From Pseudomonadota bacterium (GTDB lineage Bacteria > Pseudomonadota > Gammaproteobacteria > Burkholderiales > Burkholderiaceae_C), in contig JAEYRT010000074.1 of the NCBI GenBank assembly GCA_023435325.1, positions 1 to 32,685 on the forward strand: a stretch of 32,685 bases of DNA, read 5' to 3'. This document shows positions 1 through 6,274 of the stretch, in pieces. The notes beneath the pieces were generated by a model. The model was not told where the DNA came from and made no database searches. It saw only the letters and a program-made list of their open reading frames with translations. Each line of letters starts with the position of its first letter. Within the stretch, counting starts at the first letter, position 1. A program made the position numbers and the translations under genes.

Positions 1-476
1 GCCGTGGTGCCTGCAGAAGCAGCCACGGTCTTGCCATCCAGCTCCTTGAACGAAGTGATGGGGGAATCGGCACGCACGGCCATTCGTACTTCGCTCACAT
101 AGGTGGTCACCGCAAAAGACACCTGCTTCTGGCGAGAGAGGTTGTTGGTGGTGGGGCCGCAGCCCAGATCGACCGTGCCGTTTTGCACCAGTGGCAGGGT
201 GTTCTGTGCCGTCATGGCCATGTATTCGATCTTGGCCTGTGGCGCAATCTGCGCCAGCACCTTCTCGCACAGTTCCACGTGGTAGCCCACGAACTCGTGG
301 TTACCGCCCAAGGCGTAGGCCATGGGGGCCGAACTTTCACGCACGCCGATCACGACCTTGCCTTGCTGCTGAATTTTTTCTAGGGTGGTTTGGGCATGAG
401 CCCCGAATGCGGCAGCCAGAGCTGCGCAGGCCAGTGTCAAACGTGCGGAAAAGCGATGCATACCAATTTCTTTCAT
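1..476 (-). CDS. Amino-acid ABC transporter periplasmic binding protein (N-terminal part, runs off the left edge)
   Basis: This is a periplasmic solute-binding protein of the family that feeds polar amino acids to ABC importers, closest in style to GltI (glutamate/aspartate). Only about 158 residues are present because the gene continues beyond position 1. The translation starts MKEIGMHRFSARL, has a Sec signal peptide with a likely cut after GAHA, then the family's typical opening, LEKIQQQGKVVIGVRESSAPMAY. Further motifs are GYHVELCEKV, NGTVDLGCGPTTN and ELDGKTVAASAGTTA. The ATG at 476 is chosen; a second ATG at 461 would give a more conventional signal peptide (MHRFSARLTLACAAL) and cannot be excluded. 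The permease and ATPase genes would lie outside the window to the left. The substrate is inferred from family resemblance only. Confidence 0.85.
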   Translation of the reverse strand, partial: MKEIGMHRFSARLTLACAALAAAFGAHAQTTLEKIQQQGKVVIGVRESSAPMAYALGGNHEFVGYHVELCEKVLAQIAPQAKIEYMAMTAQNTLPLVQNGTVDLGCGPTTNNLSRQKQVSFAVTTYVSEVRMAVRADSPITSFKELDGKTVAASAGTT

Positions 477-732
477 GGTGGTTTCTCTGCAATCTCTGTG
501 CCACTTCATGCTCAGGCAAGTGTGGCGTGACAAAGATTCGGTCCTCGTCAAGGACTTGCATCAACTATCTGGCAATTACCGCACAAGGCATAGCAATGAA
601 ACGGAAGAAGGTCATGCGTGCGCTGTATGACTAGGGCTTGTCCGCATTGCCCTCTGGGTTCTGCCGCACTGTATGTGAGCCGACCCGGGATAGACCAGGG
701 CACCATCCTGGTGCGGCTGTGCGTGCCAAGGT
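477..732. other. Intergenic region upstream of the binding-protein gene
   Basis: There are 256 bp between two minus-strand genes. I see no convincing coding sequence. A short stem (GCACCA at 700-705 with TGGTGC at 709-714, overlapping ACCAGG/CCTGGT at 694-699/707-712) lies just past the stop of the gene to the right. It could be a weak terminator, but it has no T tract. The promoter of the binding-protein gene should lie here, but I could not pick a clear -35/-10 pair. Confidence 0.5.
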
Positions 733-1620
733 TTAGGCCATGTGCAACCGAAGGTCGGTGGATTCATCCCACCAGCCACTGACCAACCCTTGCGGTTTGC
801 GCAACGCGCGTACCCAGGCGCAATCGGGCCAGGCCTGCATCTGCACATTCATCCCTGCATATACGCCATAGCCTTCGCCGGCCAGGATTTCACCTTCTGC
901 GTGCAAGCTTTCACCGGCGCGAATGCTGCAGGCGGCACGGATGTCTCCCTGTGCCCTGATGCCCCAGCCTGCCTGGATGTGGTTGCCGCAGACAATATGC
1001 CCCTGAGCTGTCATGCCCTGGCCGGTTTCCAGCAGGCCTTGCACTTCAATATCCGCACCTGCGCGCAGGCCCTTGGCGCACTGCAGGCTGTCTTGCACCT
1101 GTACCTCCTGGCCAATGATGGCTTCGCCGCGCAGCTCCACCTTGCCAGCACAGTGCAACGCCCAGCCTGTGCGCAGATGCTCGGCGCGGATGTCGCCTTG
1201 TACCTCCACACCCCATGCTGCCTTGATGCTGCCGCCGGCCTGCAGCAATGCTTCGGCAAAAATGGCCCCTTGGCTGTGAATGTCCTCGCCCACTTCCAGC
1301 TTGCCCGCGCGAATGCCCGCACCCACCTGCAAACTGCGCCCTACCAGCAGCTGGCCTGGCACGCGTACATCTCCATGCACGATCAGCGTGCCGGCATAGA
1401 CAAAGTGATCGGCTTCCAGATGGTCCAACTCCAGCACCGTGCTGGTGGAGCCGAAGTTCTCCAGCAGCCAGCGTGCATCCTCTATGCGCCCGGCGCGCAC
1501 CTGCGTGTCCATGGCGTTCTGGTAGTCCTTGCCACTCAGGCCGTTGCGCACAAACCAGCGGTAGCCAGCTGCGCAGGGGTTTTTGCCGCGTAGAAAAGTT
1601 TGGGTCAGTTCCATGTCCAT
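733..1620 (-). CDS. Bactofilin-like/polymer-forming repeat protein, function unknown
   Basis: The product is 295 residues without signal peptide or membrane segment. Residues 1-65 form a compact helical-looking cap (FLRGKNPCAAGYRWFVRNG, then YQNAMDTQVRAGRIEDARWLLENFG). From about residue 66 to 250 the chain is a run of short hydrophobic strand-turn repeats (GTLIVHGDVRVPGQLLV, GAGIRAGKLEVGEDIHSQGAIFA, GSIKAAWGVEVQGDIRAEHL, and so on). These recur every 16-20 residues with Gly at the turns and alternating I/V positions, as expected of a right-handed beta-helix such as bactofilins or polymer-forming cytoskeletal proteins. The C-terminal 40 residues leave the repeat pattern (WPDCAWVRALRKPQGLVSGWWDE). 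The ATG at 1620 is used; an ATG at 1614 is an alternative. It stands alone, with about 580 bp of noncoding DNA upstream. The fold is inferred from periodicity; no biochemical role can be assigned. Confidence 0.75.
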   Translation of the reverse strand: MDMELTQTFLRGKNPCAAGYRWFVRNGLSGKDYQNAMDTQVRAGRIEDARWLLENFGSTSTVLELDHLEADHFVYAGTLIVHGDVRVPGQLLVGRSLQVGAGIRAGKLEVGEDIHSQGAIFAEALLQAGGSIKAAWGVEVQGDIRAEHLRTGWALHCAGKVELRGEAIIGQEVQVQDSLQCAKGLRAGADIEVQGLLETGQGMTAQGHIVCGNHIQAGWGIRAQGDIRAACSIRAGESLHAEGEILAGEGYGVYAGMNVQMQAWPDCAWVRALRKPQGLVSGWWDESTDLRLHMA

Positions 1621-2205
1621 GGGTCAAGCTCGTTCGGTTCCGGGGAAGGAGGAAACGGACATGTGCCGGAGCCTGACTGCTGCTGCAGACGTGGTGGTTC
1701 CAATGAAAGTGCGCACATGCCCTTGCGGTGCAAGAGATGAGGGCCGTGCGGAGGGGGAGAGGCTGTGGTCTTACGCCTTCCGCACGGCGGCGGAAAGCAT
1801 GGCCGTAACGCCACTGAGGCTGACAAAGGCCGAAGGAACACCATGACTTTGCGCACGCTGACTGCGCAGCACGCAGGCACGCGACTGTGGCGCTGCAGCC
1901 AAGGCGGCGCAGCGCAAACGAGCCATTGAAGGTGCCAGTATCGGGTTCATGGGAACAGGTGGGTGAGAGCCGCGCATTATCGACGGTGTGCGATACCGGC
2001 ACGCCCCAGTGCGAGATTGGACGGATTCCTTGTAACGCGGCAAGGCATAAGGCTTTGGGTAACATCAGCCCTCCTGCGGGCGCCTGCTGCGGGCGTGCGC
2101 GACAGCGCTTTGCACCGCCTTGGGCCTGCACCCCATTTTTTGCGCGACGCAACACCAGGCCTGCCCGTTGCAGCCTTGAACCGCCGCGCCACGCTGATTG
2201 AAGCC
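1621..2205. other. Long intergenic region with a Shine-Dalgarno-preceded small ORF
   Basis: There are 585 bp between divergent genes. No ORF here looks like a conserved protein. Two things stand out. First, a consensus-quality ribosome-binding sequence (AAGGAGG, ending at 1652) sits 8 nt before an ATG at 1661 that opens a 61-codon plus-strand ORF ending at 1846 (MCRSLTAAADVVVPMK..., with a CPCG motif). Its codon use (AGG, AGA, GGA, CCA, CGG) is unlike the neighbours, so coding is doubtful. Second, a perfect 9-bp inverted repeat, CCGTGCGGA at 1744-1752 and TCCGCACGG at 1779-1787, could form a stem-loop. The promoter for DUF2760/Hsp70 is expected in the right half. Confidence 0.4.
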
Positions 2206-2877
2206 ATGTCCATGACATCCCAAACACCGCCCTCATTCTTGAGCCGCATCGCCATTGCGATCGGCAGTTTCTTTGCCATCCTTGGCAATGCGCGCCTGGC
2301 TGCCGACGTGATGCGTGTGCGCCAGGGCGAAGCACTGGCCGCCGACGTTGCGCCTCAGGAAGTGCGGGTGGAGGTGCCCGTCGAGAAGATCGTCGAAGTG
2401 CGCGTGGAAGTGCCGGTCGAGAAAATCGTGGAAAAGACCGTCGAAAAGCGTGTCGAAATCCCGGTGGAAAAAATCGTCGAGAAAACCGTGGAAGTGCCAA
2501 CGCAGACGGCCGCCCTGCAACTGCTGGGCCTGATGCAGCGCGAAGCGCGTTTTGTGGACTTCATCCAGGAAGAGGTGGCTCCCTACACCGATGCCGAGAT
2601 TGGTGCTGCAGCCCGTGTGGTGCACGCAGGCTGCCGCAAGGTGCTGGGCGAGCACTTCGCCATTGCCCCAGTCCGTACAGAAGACGAAGGCAGCCGTGTG
2701 ACGCTGGAGGCGGGCTTTGACCCCGCTGCCGTGCGTCTGACCGGCAATGTGGTGGGACAGGCGCCCTTCACCGGTACATTGAGCCACCGCGGCTGGCAGG
2801 TCTCCGAGGTCAAACTGCCTCAGCTGACGGACGTGTCGTCGGCCAAGGTCATTGCCCAAGCCGAAGTGGAGCTGTAA
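2206..2877 (+). CDS. DUF2760 domain protein with EKIVE repeat tract
   Basis: The protein has 223 residues from the ATG at 2206 (a second ATG follows at 2212). The reading frame stays open far upstream, but that extension is Arg/Pro-rich noise. Residues 11-27 form a hydrophobic segment (FLSRIAIAIGSFFAILG) that may anchor the protein in the inner membrane. Residues 53-98 are a charged repeat built from PVEKIVEV/PVEKIVEK/TVEKRVEI units, predicted to be an extended or coiled rod. Residues 101-223 match the DUF2760 domain as I know it (LLGLMQREARFVDFIQEEVAPYTDAEIGAAARVVHAGCRKVL, then a beta-rich C-terminus GTLSHRGWQVSEVKLPQL). The stop is 3 bp before the Hsp70 ATG, so the two are surely co-transcribed. 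DUF2760 genes commonly sit beside Hsp70-like genes; a partner or adaptor role is inference. Confidence 0.85.
   Translation: MSMTSQTPPSFLSRIAIAIGSFFAILGNARLAADVMRVRQGEALAADVAPQEVRVEVPVEKIVEVRVEVPVEKIVEKTVEKRVEIPVEKIVEKTVEVPTQTAALQLLGLMQREARFVDFIQEEVAPYTDAEIGAAARVVHAGCRKVLGEHFAIAPVRTEDEGSRVTLEAGFDPAAVRLTGNVVGQAPFTGTLSHRGWQVSEVKLPQLTDVSSAKVIAQAEVEL
2362..2498 (+). repeat. Intragenic degenerate tandem repeat (EKIVE units)
   Basis: The segment consists of imperfect units related to GTGCCGGTCGAGAAAATCGT, encoding P-V-E-K-I-V-E followed by V/K-T/R-V-E. Three full P-V-E-K-I-V copies are visible, with half-units of K-T-V-E and K-R-V-E. Synonymous differences between units (GTCGAGAAGATC, GTCGAGAAAATC, GTGGAAAAAATC) suggest that the repeat is old and kept by protein-level selection. 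Confidence 0.75.
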
Positions 2878-2880
2878 GTC

Positions 2881-4857
2881 ATGAGCGTGTTTGCATCCAT
2901 CGCCCAATCGGGCAACGCTGCGGCGGCCCCTCATACTGCTTCAAACACCGTAGCTACCAATGCCATAACAGCAAGCGCGGAAGGCCAAAATGGCTTGAAA
3001 AACGGCAATGCCCAATACAGCATCGGCATTGATCTGGGCACCACGCACTGCGCTCTGTCATTTGTGAACAAGGCTGCCAGCGATGGTGAAAAGGTGGAGC
3101 AGGGCGTGCTGGCCATTCCCCAGCTGACTGCGCCTGCCAGCGTCGAAGCCCGAGATTTGCTGCCTTCGTTTCTGTATATCCCTCACGAGAACGAGCTGAC
3201 CGAGGCAGAACGCACCCTGCCTGGCAAGGCGGGTCAAGACTTCATCGTTGGCGAGTTCGCTCGCAGCCGTGGCGCGGCCACTCCCATCCGTCTGGTCAGC
3301 AGCGCCAAGAGCTGGCTGTGCCACCCTGGCGTGGACCGCCGCAGCCCTTTGTTGCCCACCGATGCACCGGAAGAGGTCAGCCGCATCTCTCCTCTGACCG
3401 CATCCATCCGCTATCTGGAACACCTGCGTTGGGCGTGGGAGCAAGCCCACCCCGAAGCGCCATTTGCCCAGCAGCACATCACCGTCACCATCCCCGCCTC
3501 GTTTGACCCTGCCGCACGCGAGCTGACAGCCGAAGCCTGCAAGGCCGCAGGCTTTGCCAACCTCACGCTGCTGGAAGAGCCCCAGGCAGCGCTGTACAGC
3601 TGGATTCAAGCCAGCGGTGGTGCTTGGCGCAAGCAGGTCAAGCATGGCGACATCATCCTGGTGGTGGACGTAGGCGGTGGTACGACCGACCTGTCCTTGA
3701 TTGCCGTGCTGGAGCGCGATGGCAATCTGGAATTGCAACGCATTGCCGTGGGCGAGCACATTTTGCTCGGCGGCGACAACATGGACCTGGCCCTGGCCTA
3801 TGGCGTGGCGCGCAAGCTGGCACAGGAAGGCAAGCAGCTGGACGCATGGCAAACCCGCGCGCTGGCGCACGGCTGCCGTGCGGCCAAGGAGCAATTGCTG
3901 GCCGACGCCACGCTGCAATCCGTGCCTGTGGTCGTTCCCAGCCGTGGCAGCAAGCTCATTGGCGGCAGCATCCGCACCGAAGTCACACGCCAGGAAGTGC
4001 TGGCCATGCTGGTTGAAGGCTTCTTCCCCAAGGTGGCGGTTTCCGACAAGCCCCAGACCCGCGCCCGCGCTGGTTTGACGCAGCTGGGTCTGCCTTACGC
4101 GCAAGACGCAGCTGTCACGCGCCACCTGGCCGCGTTCCTGAGCCGCCAGGTCAACGCACTGGAGAGCATTGAAGGCTTGCAAGGCCAGCAAGAAGCCGGT
4201 TCCACCTTCCTGCATCCCACGGCCATCCTGTTCAACGGCGGCGTGCTCAAGGCCACGCAGATTGAGCAGCGCATTCTGGAGGTCATCAACGGCTGGCTGG
4301 ACGCCGAAGCCTGCGAGCCTGCCCGCCTGCTCGACGGTGCCAACCTTGATCTGGCTGTTGCCCGTGGCGCGGCCTACTTTGGCCACATCACCGCGTCTGG
4401 TCGGGGCATGCGCATCCGTGGTGGTACGGCGCAGTCGTACTACATCGGCGTGGAATCGAACATGCCCGCCATTCCCGGCATGGAGCCACCGATCTCCGCG
4501 CTGTGCCTGGCACCGTTTGGCATGGAAGAAGGCACGGAAGCCGATGTGCCTGACCTGCAACTGGGTCTGGTGGTGGGCGAACCCGTGCGTCTGCGCTTCT
4601 TCGGCTCGTCGGTGCGTCGTGCCGATGCCGTGGGCACGATGTTGGACTTCTGGTCGCCTGAAGAACTGGTGGAATTGCAAGAGATTGAAGCCAACCTGCC
4701 TGCCGAAGGTCGTACACCCGGTGAGGTCGTGCCTGTGACGCTGCAGGCGCGTGTCACTGAAATTGGTACGCTGGAACTGAACGCTATTCCCGTTGGTGGG
4801 TCTGAGCGTTGGAAGGTCGAATTTGACGTTCGGGCGGAGACGTCGGACGAGGCGTAA
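2881..4857 (+). CDS. Hsp70-family chaperone-like ATPase with N-terminal extension
   Basis: A 658-residue Hsp70 relative. The nucleotide-binding domain has phosphate-1 motif IGIDLGTTHCALSF (about residues 48-61), phosphate-2 motif VVDVGGGTTDLSL (about 261-273) and the late NBD segment AVARGAAYFG near residue 500. The remaining part (from about 510) contains a beta-rich stretch (GEVVPVTLQARVTEIGTLEL) but no obvious helical lid, so this is not canonical DnaK; HscC/YegD-like or DUF2760-associated Hsp70s are better comparisons. The first 45 residues are a low-complexity extension (SIAQSGNAAAAPHTASNT...) that most Hsp70s lack and that seems to be encoded partly by a dispersed repeat. The gene starts 3 bp after the DUF2760 stop and is followed by a strong terminator. 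As I recall, a second larger Hsp70 often follows in such operons; here it is absent. Substrate unknown. Confidence 0.9.
   Translation: MSVFASIAQSGNAAAAPHTASNTVATNAITASAEGQNGLKNGNAQYSIGIDLGTTHCALSFVNKAASDGEKVEQGVLAIPQLTAPASVEARDLLPSFLYIPHENELTEAERTLPGKAGQDFIVGEFARSRGAATPIRLVSSAKSWLCHPGVDRRSPLLPTDAPEEVSRISPLTASIRYLEHLRWAWEQAHPEAPFAQQHITVTIPASFDPAARELTAEACKAAGFANLTLLEEPQAALYSWIQASGGAWRKQVKHGDIILVVDVGGGTTDLSLIAVLERDGNLELQRIAVGEHILLGGDNMDLALAYGVARKLAQEGKQLDAWQTRALAHGCRAAKEQLLADATLQSVPVVVPSRGSKLIGGSIRTEVTRQEVLAMLVEGFFPKVAVSDKPQTRARAGLTQLGLPYAQDAAVTRHLAAFLSRQVNALESIEGLQGQQEAGSTFLHPTAILFNGGVLKATQIEQRILEVINGWLDAEACEPARLLDGANLDLAVARGAAYFGHITASGRGMRIRGGTAQSYYIGVESNMPAIPGMEPPISALCLAPFGMEEGTEADVPDLQLGLVVGEPVRLRFFGSSVRRADAVGTMLDFWSPEELVELQEIEANLPAEGRTPGEVVPVTLQARVTEIGTLELNAIPVGGSERWKVEFDVRAETSDEA
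2937..3001. repeat. Probable dispersed palindromic repeat captured in coding sequence
   Basis: The segment contains GTAGCTACCAATGCC, then AGCAAGCGC, then GGCCAAAATGGCTTGAAAA. It resembles the TAGCTGCYARCGCTT-type intergenic repeats of Comamonadaceae as I remember them. It shares the words AGCTACCAA and CAAGCGC with the intergenic copy at 5011-5088. It encodes residues of the low-complexity N-terminal extension of the Hsp70 gene, in frame. The assignment rests on motif similarity by eye. Confidence 0.45.
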
Positions 4858-4890
4858 GCTGCCTCATCACTGTGCTTGAGTGATTTGGGA

Positions 4891-4925
4891 AAGCCCGCTG
4901 GCTGTATGGCTAGCGGGCTTTTTGT
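4891..4925 (+). terminator. Rho-independent terminator after the Hsp70 gene
   Basis: AAGCCCGCT (4891-4899) pairs with AGCGGGCTT (4912-4920), extended by G-C pairs toward a short loop, and is followed by a T-rich run (TTTTTGTTTTG). It lies 33 bp after the stop codon and should end the DUF2760-Hsp70 transcript. Confidence 0.9.
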
Positions 4926-5010
4926 TTTGTTTCGCCAAAAGAAAGGAATCGCCGCCGCGCGACAAGCGACAAGCGAAAGGCGGCCAGTTAAAAGCTAAAA
5001 GCTAAAAAAA

Positions 5011-5088
5011 TAGCTGCCACCGCTCAAAAACAAAGGGTTTCAGATGGTTTTCTATCTGAAACCATTGGAAATCAAGCGCTAACAGCTA
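5011..5088. repeat. Composite intergenic palindromic repeat element
   Basis: Outer arms TAGCTGCCACCGCT (5011-5024) and AGCGCTAACAGCTA (5075-5088) are imperfect inverted copies (11 of 14 positions pair). Nested inside is a perfect hairpin, GGTTTCAGAT (5036-5045) with ATCTGAAACC (5054-5063). It lies between convergent genes. A second copy with the same inner hairpin occurs at 19768-19820. It is preceded by a short run of AAAAGCT direct repeats (about 4989-5004). Confidence 0.75.
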
Positions 5089-5107
5089 CCAAAAAAGAAT
5101 CATTAAA

Positions 5108-5398
5108 TTAAGCCGCTTGCACCATCTCATCAAACTGCTCGTTGAGCTTGGCTTTGATCTTGTCTTCAAACATCGCAGCCAGAAAACCCAGCTCGGCTTG
5201 CAGCTTCAACGTGTTGCCAGTCACATGCAACTGGCCTTGCATGCCATTGCCTTCAAAATGCAGCACATCGCTGCTGCCCTCTTCATAGCGGCATTGCACG
5301 CCAAATTTGGCAGTGGCTTTCTCGGCCCAGGTCCGGGCGTGTTGGCGGGCGACGGCAAGACCCAGCGCGTGCTGGCGTTCAATGAGGATGTGGGACAC
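5108..5398 (-). CDS. Polyhydroxyalkanoic acid system family protein
   Basis: A small protein of 96 residues from the GTG at 5398 (MSHILIERQHALGLAVARQHARTWAEKATAKFGVQC...). Members of this family are found near PHA-granule genes; their biochemical function is not established. The pattern I recognise is the opening IxIxRxHxLG, the YEEGSSDVLHFEGNGMQGQLHV strand pair, and the closing LGFLAAMFEDKIKAKLNEQFDEMV amphipathic helix. A TTG codon at 5419 would add seven residues (MLSEFCP), but the family normally begins with the segment encoded from the GTG. It diverges from the next gene. No PHA synthase is in this window. Confidence 0.8.
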   Translation of the reverse strand: MSHILIERQHALGLAVARQHARTWAEKATAKFGVQCRYEEGSSDVLHFEGNGMQGQLHVTGNTLKLQAELGFLAAMFEDKIKAKLNEQFDEMVQAA

Positions 5399-5447
5399 GG
5401 GGCAAAACTCTGAAAGCAAAAGTCAAGTGCGTGATCATAAAAGTCCG

Positions 5448-5468
5448 CTTGGCCTGGTCAGGGCCAAG
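5448..5468. repeat. Hairpin/operator-like palindrome in a divergent region
   Basis: CTTGGCC (5448-5454) and GGCCAAG (5462-5468) are perfect inverted copies separated by 7 nt. The site lies between the PHA-system gene (start 5398, minus) and the unknown gene at 5517 (plus), where an operator or 5'-UTR hairpin could sit. No regulator can be named. Confidence 0.35.
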
Positions 5469-5516
5469 GGCTGAATACACTTGGGGTTTGGTTTTCTCAG
5501 AAGCAAGCGTTGTGCT

Positions 5517-6131
5517 ATGGATTTTTTGACTTGGATTATTGTGGGTTCCATTGCCGTCTATGTGCTCAAAAACATGGAACATCGCCGCCGTGTTCGCTTG
5601 CTTGGAGCGCATCTGGCTCCCACGCAGGTGGAAAAGCTCATGGGTGGGCTGATCGAAGGCTATATGCGCGCGCTCGATGAAAAGGACCCGGAGCGCAGCA
5701 AGCAAGTCTGGTCCATTCTGGACAACAGCGAAAAAAGCCTGGCAGAGCAGTTGCAGCGGCTGGCAGGCAGTTTCTCCTCGGAAAGTGCGGAGGACACACG
5801 CGTCAGTACGCTGCCACTGGCGCTGCCTTACTTCGATCGCCTGATGCCGGCCCACACTTTTGACATGCGCGAGGCCTTGAAGATGCATGCCAAGGCAGTC
5901 CAGGCCAACTGCGCACCTGATGATGTGGACCTCGCCACCCGCAAGCGCCTGGCCTTCACCATGACAGCGGAATTGCTGCTGTTGCAGCACACCTGCCACT
6001 GGTTCTGCAAAAGCCGCACCATCGCTTCGATGCGCCTGCTGGCACGCCAGAAAACGTCTTATGAGCAGGTGCTGCAGTCCGTGTCTGCAGGCACGCGTGC
6101 TGCTTACGAGCGTTTGGTGGGCAAGTATTAG
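5517..6131 (+). CDS. Hypothetical protein with one N-terminal membrane segment
   Basis: I do not recognise a family. The protein has 204 residues from the ATG at 5517; a frame-consistent TTG at 5481 would add twelve unlikely residues. Residues 2-17 (DFLTWIIVGSIAVYVL) form a single transmembrane helix followed by KNMEHRRRVR, so the bulk should face the cytoplasm. The rest is charged and mostly helical (EKLMGGLIEGYMRALDEKDPERSKQVW, then SEKSLAEQLQRLAGSF) with a C-terminal half that includes LLLLQHTCHWFCKSRTIASMRLLARQKTSYEQVL. There is no catalytic motif. Downstream, 143 bp separate it from the methyltransferase gene, so it may be a single-gene transcript. Confidence 0.65.
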   Translation: MDFLTWIIVGSIAVYVLKNMEHRRRVRLLGAHLAPTQVEKLMGGLIEGYMRALDEKDPERSKQVWSILDNSEKSLAEQLQRLAGSFSSESAEDTRVSTLPLALPYFDRLMPAHTFDMREALKMHAKAVQANCAPDDVDLATRKRLAFTMTAELLLLQHTCHWFCKSRTIASMRLLARQKTSYEQVLQSVSAGTRAAYERLVGKY

Positions 6132-6239
6132 GCCAGAGGCTGAATCTTTCTCTCCTGGCACTTCTCCTGACTGGCGGCCAAAAAACCACAGAGCCGGCAA
6201 AAGTGGAAATTTCCTGTCAGACGCACCTTGACAGGCATA

Positions 6240-6268
6240 TTGACGTCACAGTGGCGGCGTACCATAAA
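6240..6268 (+). promoter_or_regulatory. Candidate sigma-70 promoter for the CFA-synthase-like gene
   Basis: TTGACG (6240-6245), a 17-nt spacer and CATAAA (6263-6268) fit a -35/-10 pair. Transcription would then start near 6275, which is the first ATG itself, implying either a leaderless message or translation from the second ATG at 6284. By eye only. Confidence 0.35.
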
Positions 6269-6274
6269 TAAGGC

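Noticed and set aside
541..555. GTCCT-cgtca-AGGAC hairpin upstream of the left-edge gene
   Set aside because: Only 5 bp per arm and no context; expected by chance at this GC content.
1963..2205. N-terminal extension of the DUF2760 protein upstream of the ATG at 2206
   Set aside because: Residues are Arg/Ala/His-rich without family similarity, and the hydrophobic segment typical of the family begins right after 2206.
2362..2498. CRISPR-like array
   Set aside because: The repeats are contiguous, degenerate in synonymous positions and coding (EKIVE units); there are no spacers.
1046..2500. 484-codon minus-strand frame running from the bactofilin-like gene through the noncoding gap into DUF2760
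   Set aside because: Arg/Pro/Ser-rich with no domain; it overlaps two better-supported genes in other frames.
3058..4680. 540-codon open frame on the minus strand across the Hsp70 gene
   Set aside because: It is a shadow of a GC-rich gene with strong third-position bias. The translation is His/Gln/Ala-rich and matches no family, while the plus strand has clear Hsp70 motifs.
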